This document shows positions 32,621-45,300 of a stretch of 64,000 bases of DNA, piece after piece. The stretch covers positions 32,427 through 96,426 of the forward strand of contig JAUCBJ010002727.1 of assembly GCA_032718475.1 (NCBI GenBank). Direction: 5' to 3'. Source of the DNA: Nemertoderma westbladi. Lineage: Eukaryota > Xenacoelomorpha > Nemertodermatida > Nemertodermatidae. Both the position numbers and the translations under genes were made by a program. The notes beneath the pieces are model-generated. The model had not been told where the DNA came from. It saw only the letters and a program-made list of their open reading frames with translations, and ran no database searches. Numbering within the stretch: the stretch's first letter is position 1; each line of letters starts with the position of its first letter.

Positions 32621-33085
32621 TCATTTTCCAAATTTTCCAACATCTCTCACATTTCTCTCCCATTTTTCTTTGTAATTGTTCAGCGCATCCAGCCACTCCA
32701 TCTGTGTGCTCTGACTTTCGAACCAGATGCAGCGGTTTTTCGGAAACCCACCACAAAGCGGTGGCCGAGTTTTAGTATATGGTACCGGTACTTGTAACCA
32801 TATTATCTCAAGCATGGTTTTTTTCGTGATTTTTATCCCGTGACGATCTCTTGAACTACTATCCGCAACCGATTCAAAGGAATATTGTGTTAGGTTGAAG
32901 ACTTTTTGCACCTTTCTGATATATTGATTATATGTGGTAAAGGGCTTATATTTTCGTTGATTTTTGAGGTACCGCAACCGCAGCAATATCAGCTCTGGGT
33001 CTTCATAAAGATTCAATTGCCCCCAAAATGATTTCGAATTGTCTCCATTGCTATGTTCGTATATCACTCCTTCTTTTTCAAACTC
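32621..33085 (-). CDS. Terminal coding exon of a probable PH-domain-like gene (exon 3)
   Basis: A minus-strand open frame of 154 codons plus stop follows a splice acceptor (GATTGTAG, AG at 33087-33086). There is no ATG at its start, so it is an exon, not a gene. It begins EFEKEGVIYEHSN in phase 0, matching the phase-0 donor of the exon at 51789-52311. Near the end, IWFESQSTQMEWLDALNNY resembles the last strand and C-terminal helix of a pleckstrin-homology domain (acidic/Ser, then W, L, A, L spacing). PH domains bind phosphoinositides or proteins at membranes; that role here is inferred from a weak match. An AATAAA follows 15 nt after the stop. Confidence 0.55.
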   Translation of the reverse strand, partial: EFEKEGVIYEHSNGDNSKSFWGQLNLYEDPELILLRLRYLKNQRKYKPFTTYNQYIRKVQKVFNLTQYSFESVADSSSRDRHGIKITKKTMLEIIWLQVPVPYTKTRPPLCGGFPKNRCIWFESQSTQMEWLDALNNYKEKWERNVRDVGKFGK

Positions 33086-33158
33086 CTACAATCATAAAAT
33101 TGAATTAATAATCTACAGTCTAAGAATACTACAAAATACTACAAAATTGGCGTACTCA

Positions 33159-35717
33159 CAGTGGCGTGGTGGGACCCAGTAAGGGGCCCAGGAAATCCCA
33201 AAATAAGGGCCCATACATAAATGCTAGATCACCTCGAATTTTGACCACCCCCCCCCCCCCCCCCCCCCCCCCTTCACAGCCTCATGCACAAAATATTTTC
33301 TAGAAAAAGGCTTTTATAAAGTTTTAAAGAAACATATATAATGGCACAATTAATCATAATAATACTGTATAAGTAGTGATAGGGCAGTACACAATATATT
33401 TATTTAAACTTTTGACTTTTTACTGCGAAGTTTCGATTTAGTTCTATTTATAGTTGTTGCAAAGGCTTCAAAATGTAGAGCTTCCTTCGTAAAGTTTTTC
33501 AATTATAACAGATGGTTCAAATTCCTTGGTACAACACCTGTTTAAATTCATCAGGAGAAATGCCTCCAAATGTTAGTGAGATTGCATGAAACTTGAAATA
33601 GAGGTAGAATCACGCAACTCCTGGGTGGGTCGTGGGTGAGTCAGACTTTCAACGATTAGAGTACAAACGTTTAAAAAAAGGTCGATATTGCACCAGTTAC
33701 ACCATACACCGCAGTTATTCTTCAACCTTATCTGCTTATAATAGTAACAGTCGTTGTCTCCTCTAAATCCCGTAATAATTAAGGTAATCGCAACATGAAA
33801 CGGTGAAACGTGTTATAAGTCCTCGGCTTCGCCTCGGACATTATAACAGTCTTTGGACGAAATAATAGTTAGTCGTACAAAATATCCGTACAAAATAACG
33901 AATAACAGTTCAATAAAGATAGTTGTAAAGGGAAAAAATTTACTTTTGAACCCAGAAAACGTTTATAGGCAATAAAATAAAAATTAACCAAAAGGTAATA
34001 CAACATTGTTGCGCGGGTGTTGCCTGCATGTATTTTACACGTTTTTGTGTGGTATTGTCAAATAATTTACAATAGTTTTTGAGTTATTCAAAAAAATCAA
34101 GTCTCCCCTAAAGTCAAGTCTCCCTTACTCTCCCTAGTGAAGGAAAGCTGGAGAAAGGGATTCCAAATATGTAGAATTTCGTTGAAAAATGGCCGACATA
34201 TTCAATAATTAGGGCGTTCAATAATGTTGCATATAGTGTTGAACCTCTACATTCTTAAAGTGAATTAAGCCATGGGACTGGGAGGCACAATAAAACACGA
34301 TAAAGTGAATAAATAATAAATTAAATTAAAAGCAACGTCACTTAGATATACTGAAGTAGAGTTGATGAATCCGGTGGAGATTCTATTTAATAAATAAACC
34401 ATATTCTGGAACATTTTGTTAATGTATGAATAGCTACATAATAGTATGATTAAAGAGTTATTGCATAGTTGCCCATCTACGTATTGATAAACAAAATGTT
34501 CCAGAATATGGTGTATTTATTAAATATAATAAAATAATCTCACAGAGGTGCAAAACTATGTAACATTTGAACGATCACATCTCGGCTATTGTTCAACGAA
34601 ATTCAGATTGTGTTACATATTTGGAATCCTTGCATGTCCAGCTTTCCATCCGTACAATCATATCTCAATAACGTTAAATAAAAACTTCGGTATAACTGGT
34701 GCAATAACGACCGAGGCACCTTTCTTAAACGCCTTTAACTAAAAAATGAGAACAAAAATAACAATTCTTACTCACCCACCCAACCCACGAGGGTCAAATT
34801 TCATTCAAACCCATTCAGATTTATATAAAAACTATTTTTTTTGGGGGGGGGGGGGGGGGTGTAGCTAAATAACGACACTATATTCCAGGAAATGGTGTAC
34901 TCCATTCAGTTGCTTCAGTTTGTACTGTAATCAGGTAGGTGTATAACAATGAGTGTAATATGAAGACTGACAGGACATTGGGAATTAACAGTTATTACAT
35001 ACTATCCAATGACTTCTAGACTAACTGACCAATCAGACAACATGTTGACCAGCGTTCTCAGATAAGATTACATCATTTTTAATACATTAGAGTACCTACC
35101 TACCTACCTCTATTTCATGGGAGATGACTGGTATATTGAACTCTGGTGGATGGTCAGCTCAGGTGAAACGAATGCATTCCCAACTATATAGTTATGTACA
35201 TACACAGCACACAGCATTAGAAGGGAAGAGTAACAACTCAATATTTACAGACAGACTACTGGTAAAGAAAGGCTGGCCATTATTGGGTAATGAATGAGGC
35301 AGGGCATAGAACAGGTGTAGTTGGAGTATGTCTCCATCGTGAATTCCATCTGGTCTGGCGGGCTGGCACTAAATGTAACTTCAACACAGTTTGCCTTGCT
35401 TGACGCCTGGGAGAATTTTTCAATATAGAATAATACTGGTATGAGCTCTTATCAACGTTTACTACCCCCCCCCCCCCCCCCCCATCATCCTCTCTAACCC
35501 TCTTAGATTAGTGCTGTGCTTGGTAACTGCGACATGGGGCCTTTATAACTATTGTTTTGGTTTCGTTGCTTATATTTTATTGGAAAAATGTAATACCTAC
35601 TACTATATTTTTTTATAACATCAATATAATTTTCTACCACTGGGGGGCCCGAGGGGCCCAGATCGTCAAGGGGGCCCGGGAATTTTCCCGAATAGATGTA
35701 TGGCCACCACGCCACTG
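33159..35717 (+). mobile_element. hAT-type non-autonomous DNA transposon, 2.56 kb
   Basis: Both ends carry the perfect 14-bp inverted repeat CAGTGGCGTGGTGG. The element is flanked by an exact 8-bp direct repeat CGTACTCA (33151-33158 and 35718-35725), the size made by hAT transposases. No transposase-like frame is present. It contains a poly-C run (near 33247-33272), G and C runs near 34840 and 35465, and a nested foldback at 34142-34647. It lies 73 bp upstream of the acceptor of exon 3, inside the long intron of the PH-like gene. Confidence 0.85.
34142..34647. repeat. Nested foldback (palindromic) structure inside the hAT element
   Basis: Outer arms: GGAAAGCTGG at 34142 against CCAGCTTTCC at 34638, extended inward by GGATTCCAAATATGT and AATTTCGTTGAA. 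Inner arms: a perfect 23-bp inverted repeat, 34398-34420 against 34490-34512. It looks like a separate foldback or MITE that inserted into, or was captured by, the hAT element. Confidence 0.7.
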
Positions 35718-35827
35718 CGTACTCATTTTAAAATGAGAATACAATGCAATTGAATTAGTTACACATATAAAAATAAGAGTACATAATTATTTAAAAAAAA
35801 ATATGAGTAAATAATAAAATGGGGTTT

Positions 35828-36998
35828 TGTAAAAGCTTTTGCGGAATTAGCCGGTTATTTTCCCCGTAAAGTACTCTGTAGTTGGTTTAACAGGCATAAA
35901 AAGCCGTATCCTTACTGTACTGGTGTATTAGGGGACATAAAAAGCCATTTCTTCTGTATGTGTACTTTAGCGGACATAATTAGCAATTCTATGACGCAAT
36001 ACGCTAGACCCTCTTGAAACAGTGTAGTTACTATGACGACAGCTAACAGCTGAGCTGTACATGTGTAGCTTTTCCTTGTTCTCTGGTGTTTCTTTGTTCG
36101 GTCAACCAATCAGAGCGATTCTCATGCTTTTTGTACAGAAACCTCCGGGAAATCCCGCAATGCATTATGGGTCAATGTTTACATTTTGTCCTGAGCCTAG
36201 AAGACCGGCTTCGGAATCTCTGTGTTTTTCAGTCTTTAGCCCAACATTAGTAGGCTTAATTATAGAACGTATATCTGTTATCAAACCAAACTTAACAAAC
36301 CATATCAAACTAATCTCATCTCACAACTCACTCACCTAATCATATTGTCAACTACAAACACCGCATTTTTACTGCTATTTACTGTCGGTTATTCATTATA
36401 TCTGTTGATGGAATATTATTATATTGGAGAATATCAATCAATAATCAGACAGCCCAATCTTCTTGATATACTGAAGGTTAGAGAGACCGGTTACATATAA
36501 CGATTGCGACTTACATTAAAGTGGTTTTGAAGTGAATCTAATGCTATTTCATAGGCCCTACATGTATTGGTTGTTGTTCTCTTTATATGTGGCTAAAATT
36601 AGTGAAGGTCGGCAGATCGGTGTGCAGCATTGTGCAGTATTGTGTATGATTGTGACTGATAACAAAGCATCTCCTAAAGAATGCGCCATATACGTGTATC
36701 TATAGCCATCCCGTTGTGTCTAGTTTAAGTCATAACTCTGTTTACATATTTAGAGCGCCACGTCCTAAAGGAACTGTTAATATTTCCCGAAAGTGAATAA
36801 TATTTGTCAGAGATTATATATATTACGATCAGTCGAATAATACAGTAGGCCTACACCGCAATAAGATTAAGCTTCCGAATCCAGTCTCCCGGGTATATCC
36901 AACGGGTGAATGGACGCGCATAGACTGGCTTCGGCTAATGTAGTGTATCAAATACTCGTCATAGGCTAAAGTCGATTTATTATCTAGAAGACATCCCA
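35828..36998 (+). repeat. 5' LTR of BEL copy C
   Basis: It begins TGTAAAAGCTTTTGCGG and ends GACATCCCA; 1171 bp. Relative to copy A it has an extra or different central segment (about 36110-36505), where A has its TATA box. Confidence 0.9.
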
Positions 36999-37001
36999 AT
37001 T

Positions 37002-37019
37002 TGGCAGGTTAAACTGCTA
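37002..37019 (+). promoter_or_regulatory. Putative primer-binding site, copy C
   Basis: TGGCAGGTTAAACTGCTA, 3 nt after the LTR, identical to copies A and B. Confidence 0.6.
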
Positions 37020-37321
37020 AAGGTCTGAAAGCGCGTACAATAACAGATATAGCTTCTGTATTGCAGTAGGCAATAAAGCTGAAGTACCGGCCAACCGGTA
37101 CCCAGTAGGCTTGACTACCTAACCACCCGGACCGGTACCTACAGCAGTATAGGTACAGCAGTATTATTCGAATTTGATAATTATATACCGGTAGGCCTTA
37201 ATAATTAATCAGGGACGGCCGCCCTGGTTTTTTATTGAGATTTTACTTGTTTCTGTCAGGTTTTATTTATTTGTAGGTTAATATTGAGCAGAAGACGTGT
37301 AAGCCTGCTCAGATTGTACAG

Positions 37322-37900
37322 ATAATTTGTAGGCTGGACTGTTGTCTGACTGTCGTTAAGTCTGAAGGGACTGTAGTGTGTGTAGAGTGTATGTCCGATA
37401 AAGTGCCAGTTGGGAACGTAGGGGCTTCCAGTGCTGTGAGGTAAACCCCCTCGAAAGAATAAGTCGTCCTACTCGGTTAGAACGCATACTAACTAACCAT
37501 TTCGGAGTCTGCATATACTGTAGTTTATTTAGGCTTGATAGTAGTCTGCCAGCGTTTGGTCTGTACTTTGTTTGTGTAGTCTGTACGGGTAGCGTAATAT
37601 TTCTTATTTAGATAATTTGTAGGCTGGATTGTTGTCTGGCTGTTGTTGGGTCTGAGGAGATTGCGGTGTGTGTGGAGTGTATGTCCGATAAAGTGCCAGT
37701 TGGGAACGTAGGGGCTTCCAGTGCTGTGAGGTAAACCCCCTCGAAAGAATAAGTCGTCCTACTCGGTTAGAACGCATACTAACTAACCATTTCGGAGTCT
37801 GCATATACCGTAGTTTGTTTAGGCTTGATAGTAGTCTGTCAGTATTTGGTCTGCATTTTGTTTGAGTAGTCTGTACGCGTAGCGTAATATTTATTATTCA
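37322..37900 (+). repeat. 290-bp tandem duplication in the leader, copy C
   Basis: ATAATTTGTAGGCTGG is at 37322 and 37612. In this copy the two units are more alike than in A (identical across the GGGAACGTAGGGGCTTCCAG block and beyond), which suggests local homogenisation. Confidence 0.8.
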
Positions 37901-38838
37901 GAGTTTATGCGATTATTCGCAACATTCATATCCCCAAGTTTATTCCTACAGTAATTGTGCTTGTTATATATACCGTTATAGTTAAATTAACCCCGGTACT
38001 ACATCAGGGCTGCTTGGCATAGGTAAAGACTGGTGATTTTGTGCCCCGGTCACTCCAGCAGATACCGTGGTTCTTTTAGCTGTTCAAGTATTTTTGACTA
38101 CTGATTATTTGTTGTATAAGTACTTGTACCTAATTTAGGGTTTAGTGTACAGTGCTTTCCGAAGGTAATTAGTGTGTAGGCAGTATATTTGTGTTGTAAA
38201 GTGGTTGATAGGCACGTTGGTTCTGGTAGACCGCGGTAATTAACTTCTAGGTAGGAACACTCTATGATACATAATGTAGTACTTATAGCGATATGGCTAT
38301 AAGTCGTCAGACGGTGGTATTTTTCCTATCTGGACAACGCAGTATATTTACTACTACTTATTATTTTCAAATACCGTAGTACCCTGTTCATTGTAATAAC
38401 CAGATATTCTAACCCTTTGTTAGGCTGGTTTGTAGACTTCTTGTAAAATTACCCTAAAAATTCGTACGTGTAATTTTTGTGTTTATTTAGAGATTGTAAT
38501 CTCACACCGAATTGTACGTAATTTGTAGTATTAAGTAACTTAGGTAAATTAGAATTATTTGTTTTAGTGTCCAACAAGTAGCACTCCACTGAGAGCGCAC
38601 AGCTTCTGTGTAGTGACTCCCCCCAGAAATAATAACATTTATTTCAAATATTGACAAAAACCCATTAAACGGGTATATATATTATAAATCAACTCAAACG
38701 ATTTATAAATAGTAAGCCTGCCATACAACAATTAGGTCTCAATGTCAGTTGGACTACTGTTTAAATAACGGTAATAAAGTAAAGTAAAGTAACCAAGTAA
38801 CCCCTAAAATTCAGAAATTCAATTATTTAAAATAATTG

Positions 38839-39206
38839 ACATACCGGTATTTACAATAGGCTTATTATATTTATTTCTATAAATTTAGGCTGAAATTATA
38901 CCGGTATTCTGTAATTAATTCTAGTCCATAATTATACTTATATATATTATAAGTGTAAGCTGTATACCGGTATTCACGATAGGCCTATTATATGTTTATA
39001 AATTTAGGCTGAAATTATACCGGTATTCTGTAATTAATTCTAGTTCATAATTATACTTATATATACTATAAGTGTAGGCTGCATACCGGTATTCATGATA
39101 GGCCTATTATATATTTATATATATTTGTGCTGAAATTACATACCGGTATTCTGTAACAAACCTAGTCTGTAATAATACTTATATATATACTATAAGCATA
39201 CCGGTA
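38839..39206 (+). repeat. ACCGGTAT leader repeats, copy C
   Basis: Units with ATACCGGTATTCACGAT at 38964 and its variant at 39083 give a 119-bp period. There is one more unit than in copy A. Confidence 0.75.
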
Positions 39207-39343
39207 TTCTAATATATTATATATATATTACGCTACACTGAGTAGCAGTATCGGTAATTAATTACTAGGCTAACAGTGATACTGAATTACTAGACTTGCT
39301 TAAACTGTAATAGAGCAGTAGGCATTCAACTGTACAAACAAAC

Positions 39344-42300
39344 ATGTCTGACACAAAGCAAAACCTGTCAGACAGTCTCCTAGATACAACCATCTGTGAC
39401 CCAGACATGAGTGTGGAACGTGAGAGACCGAAGTTCAATTCACCTCCTACTGTAAGAAAGATCATCCCTCCAGTAGTAGTATCAGACCCTAGGCTAGTCC
39501 AACACCGTAGGTCTGTCATAGGCACTAGAGCTCAGGTCAAGCGGGACCAAGAAGCAGCGGAACAGCAACCACCCGCGAGCCGAGAACTTATTTCTCAGCG
39601 GCCCGACAGCTCCAGTAGTGCAGATACTGTAGAGCTGACACCCGAGCACGGAGCAAAGATGACAGATGCGGTTTATTCGGACCCCCTTCTCATCCTTCCT
39701 GCAGCCGTACTCACTAGGTTATTGATTGCGGTGGAGGAACACCAGATTGATTGGGCGAGAAGTAAGCGATCTACTAAGGATAGTTATGCGGGATACTCAA
39801 GGGAAGAACTGAAGTCTATTGTCGAGTCGCAATGGAACTTCCCCGGACCCGGACTCCCGTTTGATTTATCTGAAGCTGCCTGGGAAGACATACACAGGAT
39901 GGGAGTAACCAAGGAAACCATCGATCCAGCTGTGTGGAAGAGGTCCGCAGCTGGATACGTACAGGGATTCTTCAGCTCCATGGAGCGATTAGAAGAACAA
40001 TTGTTTGGACAACCACAAGGACCTCAAGAGCAATGAGATCTGCTTTATCAAGTTCGAGAAAGAATTCTAAGAATCAGACTAATCCTATCGGCCTTTGAGG
40101 AGGCTTCGAAAAGAAGACAAGACACGTCGTTGCAAGTTGCCGTAAAGACTTGGTTACAGCGGGTGAGTCTCCAAGTTCAAAGAACTGCCCCGTGGAAATC
40201 TCAGTTATCTGAGCGCTCAACCCATGAAGAATCCACAGACGCTACATTTTCCCAAGTGGAAAGTGAAGCGACGGTTGAGAAACCGCATAAGAGGGATGCT
40301 ATTGATATCTATCTGTCGGACTATCAACGTTTTGTAGGAGATGAAGAGTTGAGGAGAAGGTTAGATGGACTTAGCCCTAACAGTGAAGGAGCCAAGCTTG
40401 TGTTGGACGCAATCGATGTGGATATGAGAGCTGCGAACCAAGCTAAATTTGATGAACGCCTCCGCATCACTAGGGTCCAAGAAGAACAAGTAAAGAAAAA
40501 ACGTATAGAAGACAGAAAGACAGCGGCAGTGGCAGCAGCAGTGGCAGCGGCAGAAGCGGAAAGAAAAGCGGCAGCGGCAGCGGCAGCAGCAGCAGCAGAG
40601 GCAGAAGCGGAAAGAAAAGCGGCAGCAGCAGAAGCGGAAAGAAAAGCGGCAGTGGCAGCGGCAGTGGCCGAAGCGGAAAGAAAGGCGGCAGTGGTAGCGG
40701 CCGAAGCGGAAAGAAAGGCGGCAGTGGCAGCGGCAGAGGCAGTGGCAGAAGCAGAACGGAGAGCTTCTGAAGAAACCACCCAACTAGAATTGGAAAACAT
40801 TCAGGAGAATCAAGACTGCATAAATAAACAGTTAACAGCTAGTCAAATGCAGATGATGAGTAGATCAACTCCCAAAAGACAGGGATATACATCATCTGAG
40901 GAAGGCGATACCACCGATCCTGAAGGCGGAGGAAATAGATCTCGTCTAAGCAGACGTAGAAGAATGTCCCACCGTCAGAAATTGGCTGATTTGCCCCCAG
41001 CTGTTTGAAGGCAACTAGCTAGCACAGACTTAGGTAGTACAGAACCCACAGACCAAATAATTAACATAGAAAGACTCCCTACTATAGTAGATGAGCCTGA
41101 AATAAGTAGGCCTGTTCTCGAAGCCACCCCTTCAGTGATAGAGACACCTGTACTCCCAGAACCTACCTCTAAATTCCCTTTGCATAGCACTAAACTACCT
41201 GTGCCCAGCAGAACAGCCCATGAGACAGTTCCTGTTCTGGACTCCGAGCGAAATATCAATGATTTGTCGCCCGTTGTCCCCCGTCCACCCGCTACTACGT
41301 TGGCGACTCCCGCTTCGGCCGTCGAGTGGGTGGATGAGAGACGGCGGGGGATGGATCTCCTGCTCGGGCAGATGCAGGAGACTGTTAAGCAGTTCAAGGG
41401 CACAGTAAGGGAAAGTAGGTTAGAGTTGCAAGAAGTGCAGCAAAGTATCGCGTTAGAACGCGATAAATTAGTAAATACACAAAAGGGTATACTACCACCC
41501 CCTGTAACAATGTGTCAACCTGTTAGGTCTGAAGTATTTCATGCACAAGGTGTAGAGCCTACACGCATCTATACTGCTAGCGAAGTGGAAACTCCTATAG
41601 TAAACCCTATTAAGGGTAATTATAAACCTGTTGACAATGATATCCCATATAGACTTGATAATAATCCGAGAAATTTATATACCGATAACTCGATATTAAA
41701 TAACACGATGGCCCAAGAAAGTTTTACGCGTCAAATGGCTAGAACCGAAGCCCGTCAAGCGGTAAAGGTGGGAGAGATCGTCAAGTTCAATGGAGATGAG
41801 ATGAAATGGTTACCTTTTAATGAATATTACAAAGATAACATACAGAACTCTGTGCTATCTAACGGAGAGAAACTTAGATTCCTCATCGAGTGCTTGGAAG
41901 GATCTCCCAAGTTAATGGCGTTAAAGTTTATTGGACATCCCGATGGATTAAGACAAGTTTGGGATACCCTAAACATCAGGTATGGTAATAGGAATAACAT
42001 AGCTAGGTATTTGTATGCAAAATTGGTAGCGCCCCGAAAGTTCATTAGCAGCGGGATAATAGAGTTTTCCGATGAGATTCAAGAGATCTGTAGACAATTA
42101 GATTGGCTAGGTAAGTCTCATGAATATCAGAGTTCTATGGTTATTGGAGCTGTGGCCTCTACTTTACCGAAGGGTGGAGTAGGTACACGCTGGGATAAGA
42201 AAGTGTTATATATGATGGAACAACAACGACGAGACCCTACCATGGCTGATCTCATGTCATTCTTAGATGGAGAAGTGAAATTACAGCTCCTAAAACAGTC

Positions 42301-45300
42301 CAGAGAGAAGACACCGGAAAACAAGGTAAGTGAGAAACCCGTTTCTAGGAGAAAAGTAACACCAGTGTGTTATACCGACGACGGCGAAAGCCAGGCTTCT
42401 CAAGGAGAGGACAGCGGGAAAGACACTGAAAGATCTTATTATGTCAACAAAACGCCCAAAGACGTAAGTAAATTCAGGTCTCGAACCACTGACAGGAGAG
42501 AACAGGTAAGAAAAACCCCTCCTACGTCTCCTAAGAGAATTCAGGTAAGAAAGCCCGAAGAAAGAACGAGTGTGCACAACGTTACTCAAAATAAGGTAAG
42601 TAACATCAAACCGAAATGTGCGCTGTGTGACGGGCCCCACCGTTTGAATGTGTGTGATGAATTCCTAAAGAAATCATTAACAGATAGACGGGAAGTCATG
42701 TGGGATAAGCGGTTGTGTTATAATTGCTTCAGACAAGGACACCAACGGCGAACCTGTTACTCCGACGCAAGGTGTGCAAAGTGCGGTGCGAAACATCATA
42801 TCTTGTTGCACACTGAATTCGAGCGAAACAGCCCGAGTCAGGTAAGGGAGTCTGAACTGCATGTCCAATTCAGTGATGTGAACGACACTGACCAAAGTTC
42901 TGAGATGGAAGGATTCTATACGGACGAATTCTCCGACAAAGACGAATCCTGTTACATGATAAATACCGCAGTGTATCGAGCACTTACGTATGAAAAAGAC
43001 ACAGACAGCGACCTCACCCTAACTACTTCTGATCGACAACCATCTTGGAAAGCGCCAACTTCCAATGTAGGAATCCGAGAATTTCCTGTAGTACAGTTAA
43101 GGGTCCACGGACCTAAAAGGAGTTATATAGTGAACGCCCTTCTTGACTCCGGTAGTACAGGAACATTCATCGACAAAGAACTAGCCGAAGACATCTTTGC
43201 TGGACAACCCAAGTTCCGAACTAAGCTAAACATGTCAGGAATTATGCAGGTTTGGAAATCTACAGTAATGGCGGATTATTATGTAGGTGCGTTGTCCACC
43301 CCCCAGGATGAACTAGGAGAACATAGTATAAGGTCAGTAAAAATGGTGGCGATAAAGAACTTCGCTACCAGCCAAGTGGAACCTTATAACTGGGATGAGG
43401 ACGATTTCACCCAGCAGCTTGAAATACCTAGATTCAACACCGATTACCCTGGAGTGCAAATTCTCATCGGTCAAAACGCGCATGAAGCGCTCGAGACATT
43501 GGAGAAACGGCCTGCTCAACCGCAACCACTACAAGCTTATGCGGGAAGAACTAGAGTGGGTTGGTACTTTACTGGCCCTTCCCGTAGAACTCTCATGGAA
43601 AGATTACCGAAAGATCAGGTATATCAAGTAAGAGAATGGGAAGTTGAGAGCAGTGAGTTAGACGATCCAACTGAGGGAACACCATACTCCTCAGATAATG
43701 ATGATGTCCACCAACTCTTCGACGAGGAGAATACCATTGATCTCCTTAAGGAAAACGAGACTTGGCAAAACCAAGTGAACTTATGTCAGCTCCTTCGTCC
43801 ATCAGAACGAGACGACTATAACGACGAACTTAAGACGTCATTGAACATTATAATGCCAAGACTCGGGATGAACACGCCGTATGATTCTTTACTCAAGAGG
43901 CTGTAGAGCCCAATTCCTACGATAAGGCCCTATCGGTAGAAGAAGAAAGAGCCAAGCAGATCCAAGAGACAACTACACGTTTTCTTAAAGATCAAGGTAG
44001 ATATGAAATCGGTCTAACTTTCCGAAAGCGAGAACCAAAGTTCATAAACAACAGACCCTTGGCGGAGAAAAGAATTGCTCAACTACATCGACGCCTTACG
44101 GCAAATTCTTCAGCTAAAGAAATGTATCAAACACAGTTGAAGAAATTTATTAGCAAGGGATATGCGGAGCGAGTACCAGAAGAAACACCTATAACTGAGA
44201 GAACGTATTATTTAACTCACCATTACGTTCCCAAACCCGGTAAACCCCATGAGGTACGAGTGGTGTTTGACGGCTCCACCCTCTACATGGGCCAATCCCT
44301 TAATTCCGAATTGTTACCCGGACCCAACTTACTCCAATCCTTGTTGGGAATACTCTTAAGATTAAGACAATATTCAATCGCTTTCGCCTCAGATATAGAA
44401 GGCATGTTCTTACAAGTCAAGGCGCTGGATAGGGATCGAGATAGCCTACGATTTCTGTGGTGGCCTGAAGGAGACCTCAACCAGAAACCGGTGGAGTACT
44501 GGATGACCATCCAGGCTTTTGGGATAATCTCAAGCCCTTCAAACGCCTGTTCAGTGGTGCGCACCACTGCGGATGACAACCGAGAAGCCTTCTCTAAAGA
44601 GGTGATTGACAACATCAAACGGGATATATACATGGACGACAACCTAAAGTCCCTTCCATCAGTCAAAGAAGCCATTGATGTCGCTAAAGGAACGGTAGAG
44701 TGCTTAAAAAGAGGTGGATTTCGATTAACTAAATTCACCAGCAACTCCCGTGAGTTTCTGGAGTCGATCCCGGTAGAAGATCGAGGAGCGAAAGACCTAG
44801 ATCTAATCAAAGATTATCTTCCAGAAACCAAGACACTTGGTTTGAAATGGGACACAGAGAGAGATATCCTGTTTTTCCAGCTAAAACAGCGAGATAATTA
44901 TTTCGATCCATTGGGATTTATTAGCCCAGTTATATTGATTGCTCGGAGTTTAGTACAACAAATGTGGCTTGAAAACCACTCATGGGACGATCCACTTAAG
45001 GGAGAATTATTAAAGAAGTGGATGAAATGGGAAGATTCTCTACCAGCCATCGAGAACTTTATAATTTCCCGTTCATATTTTGGTCATGTTCTCCCTACGT
45101 ATTCCTATCAACTCCATGTGTTTGGAGTCGCCAGCGATATGGGAATAGGTATAGTAGCCTACCTAAGAGTGGAAACTCTGGATGGAATCAAAGTCGCCTT
45201 GGTTACTTCTAAGGCATTGATAAACAACAAGTTGAAAGTTCCTCGAGCGGAGTTAAAAGCGGCTCTATACGCTACAGCCATCGGCCGGAATGTAACAGAA

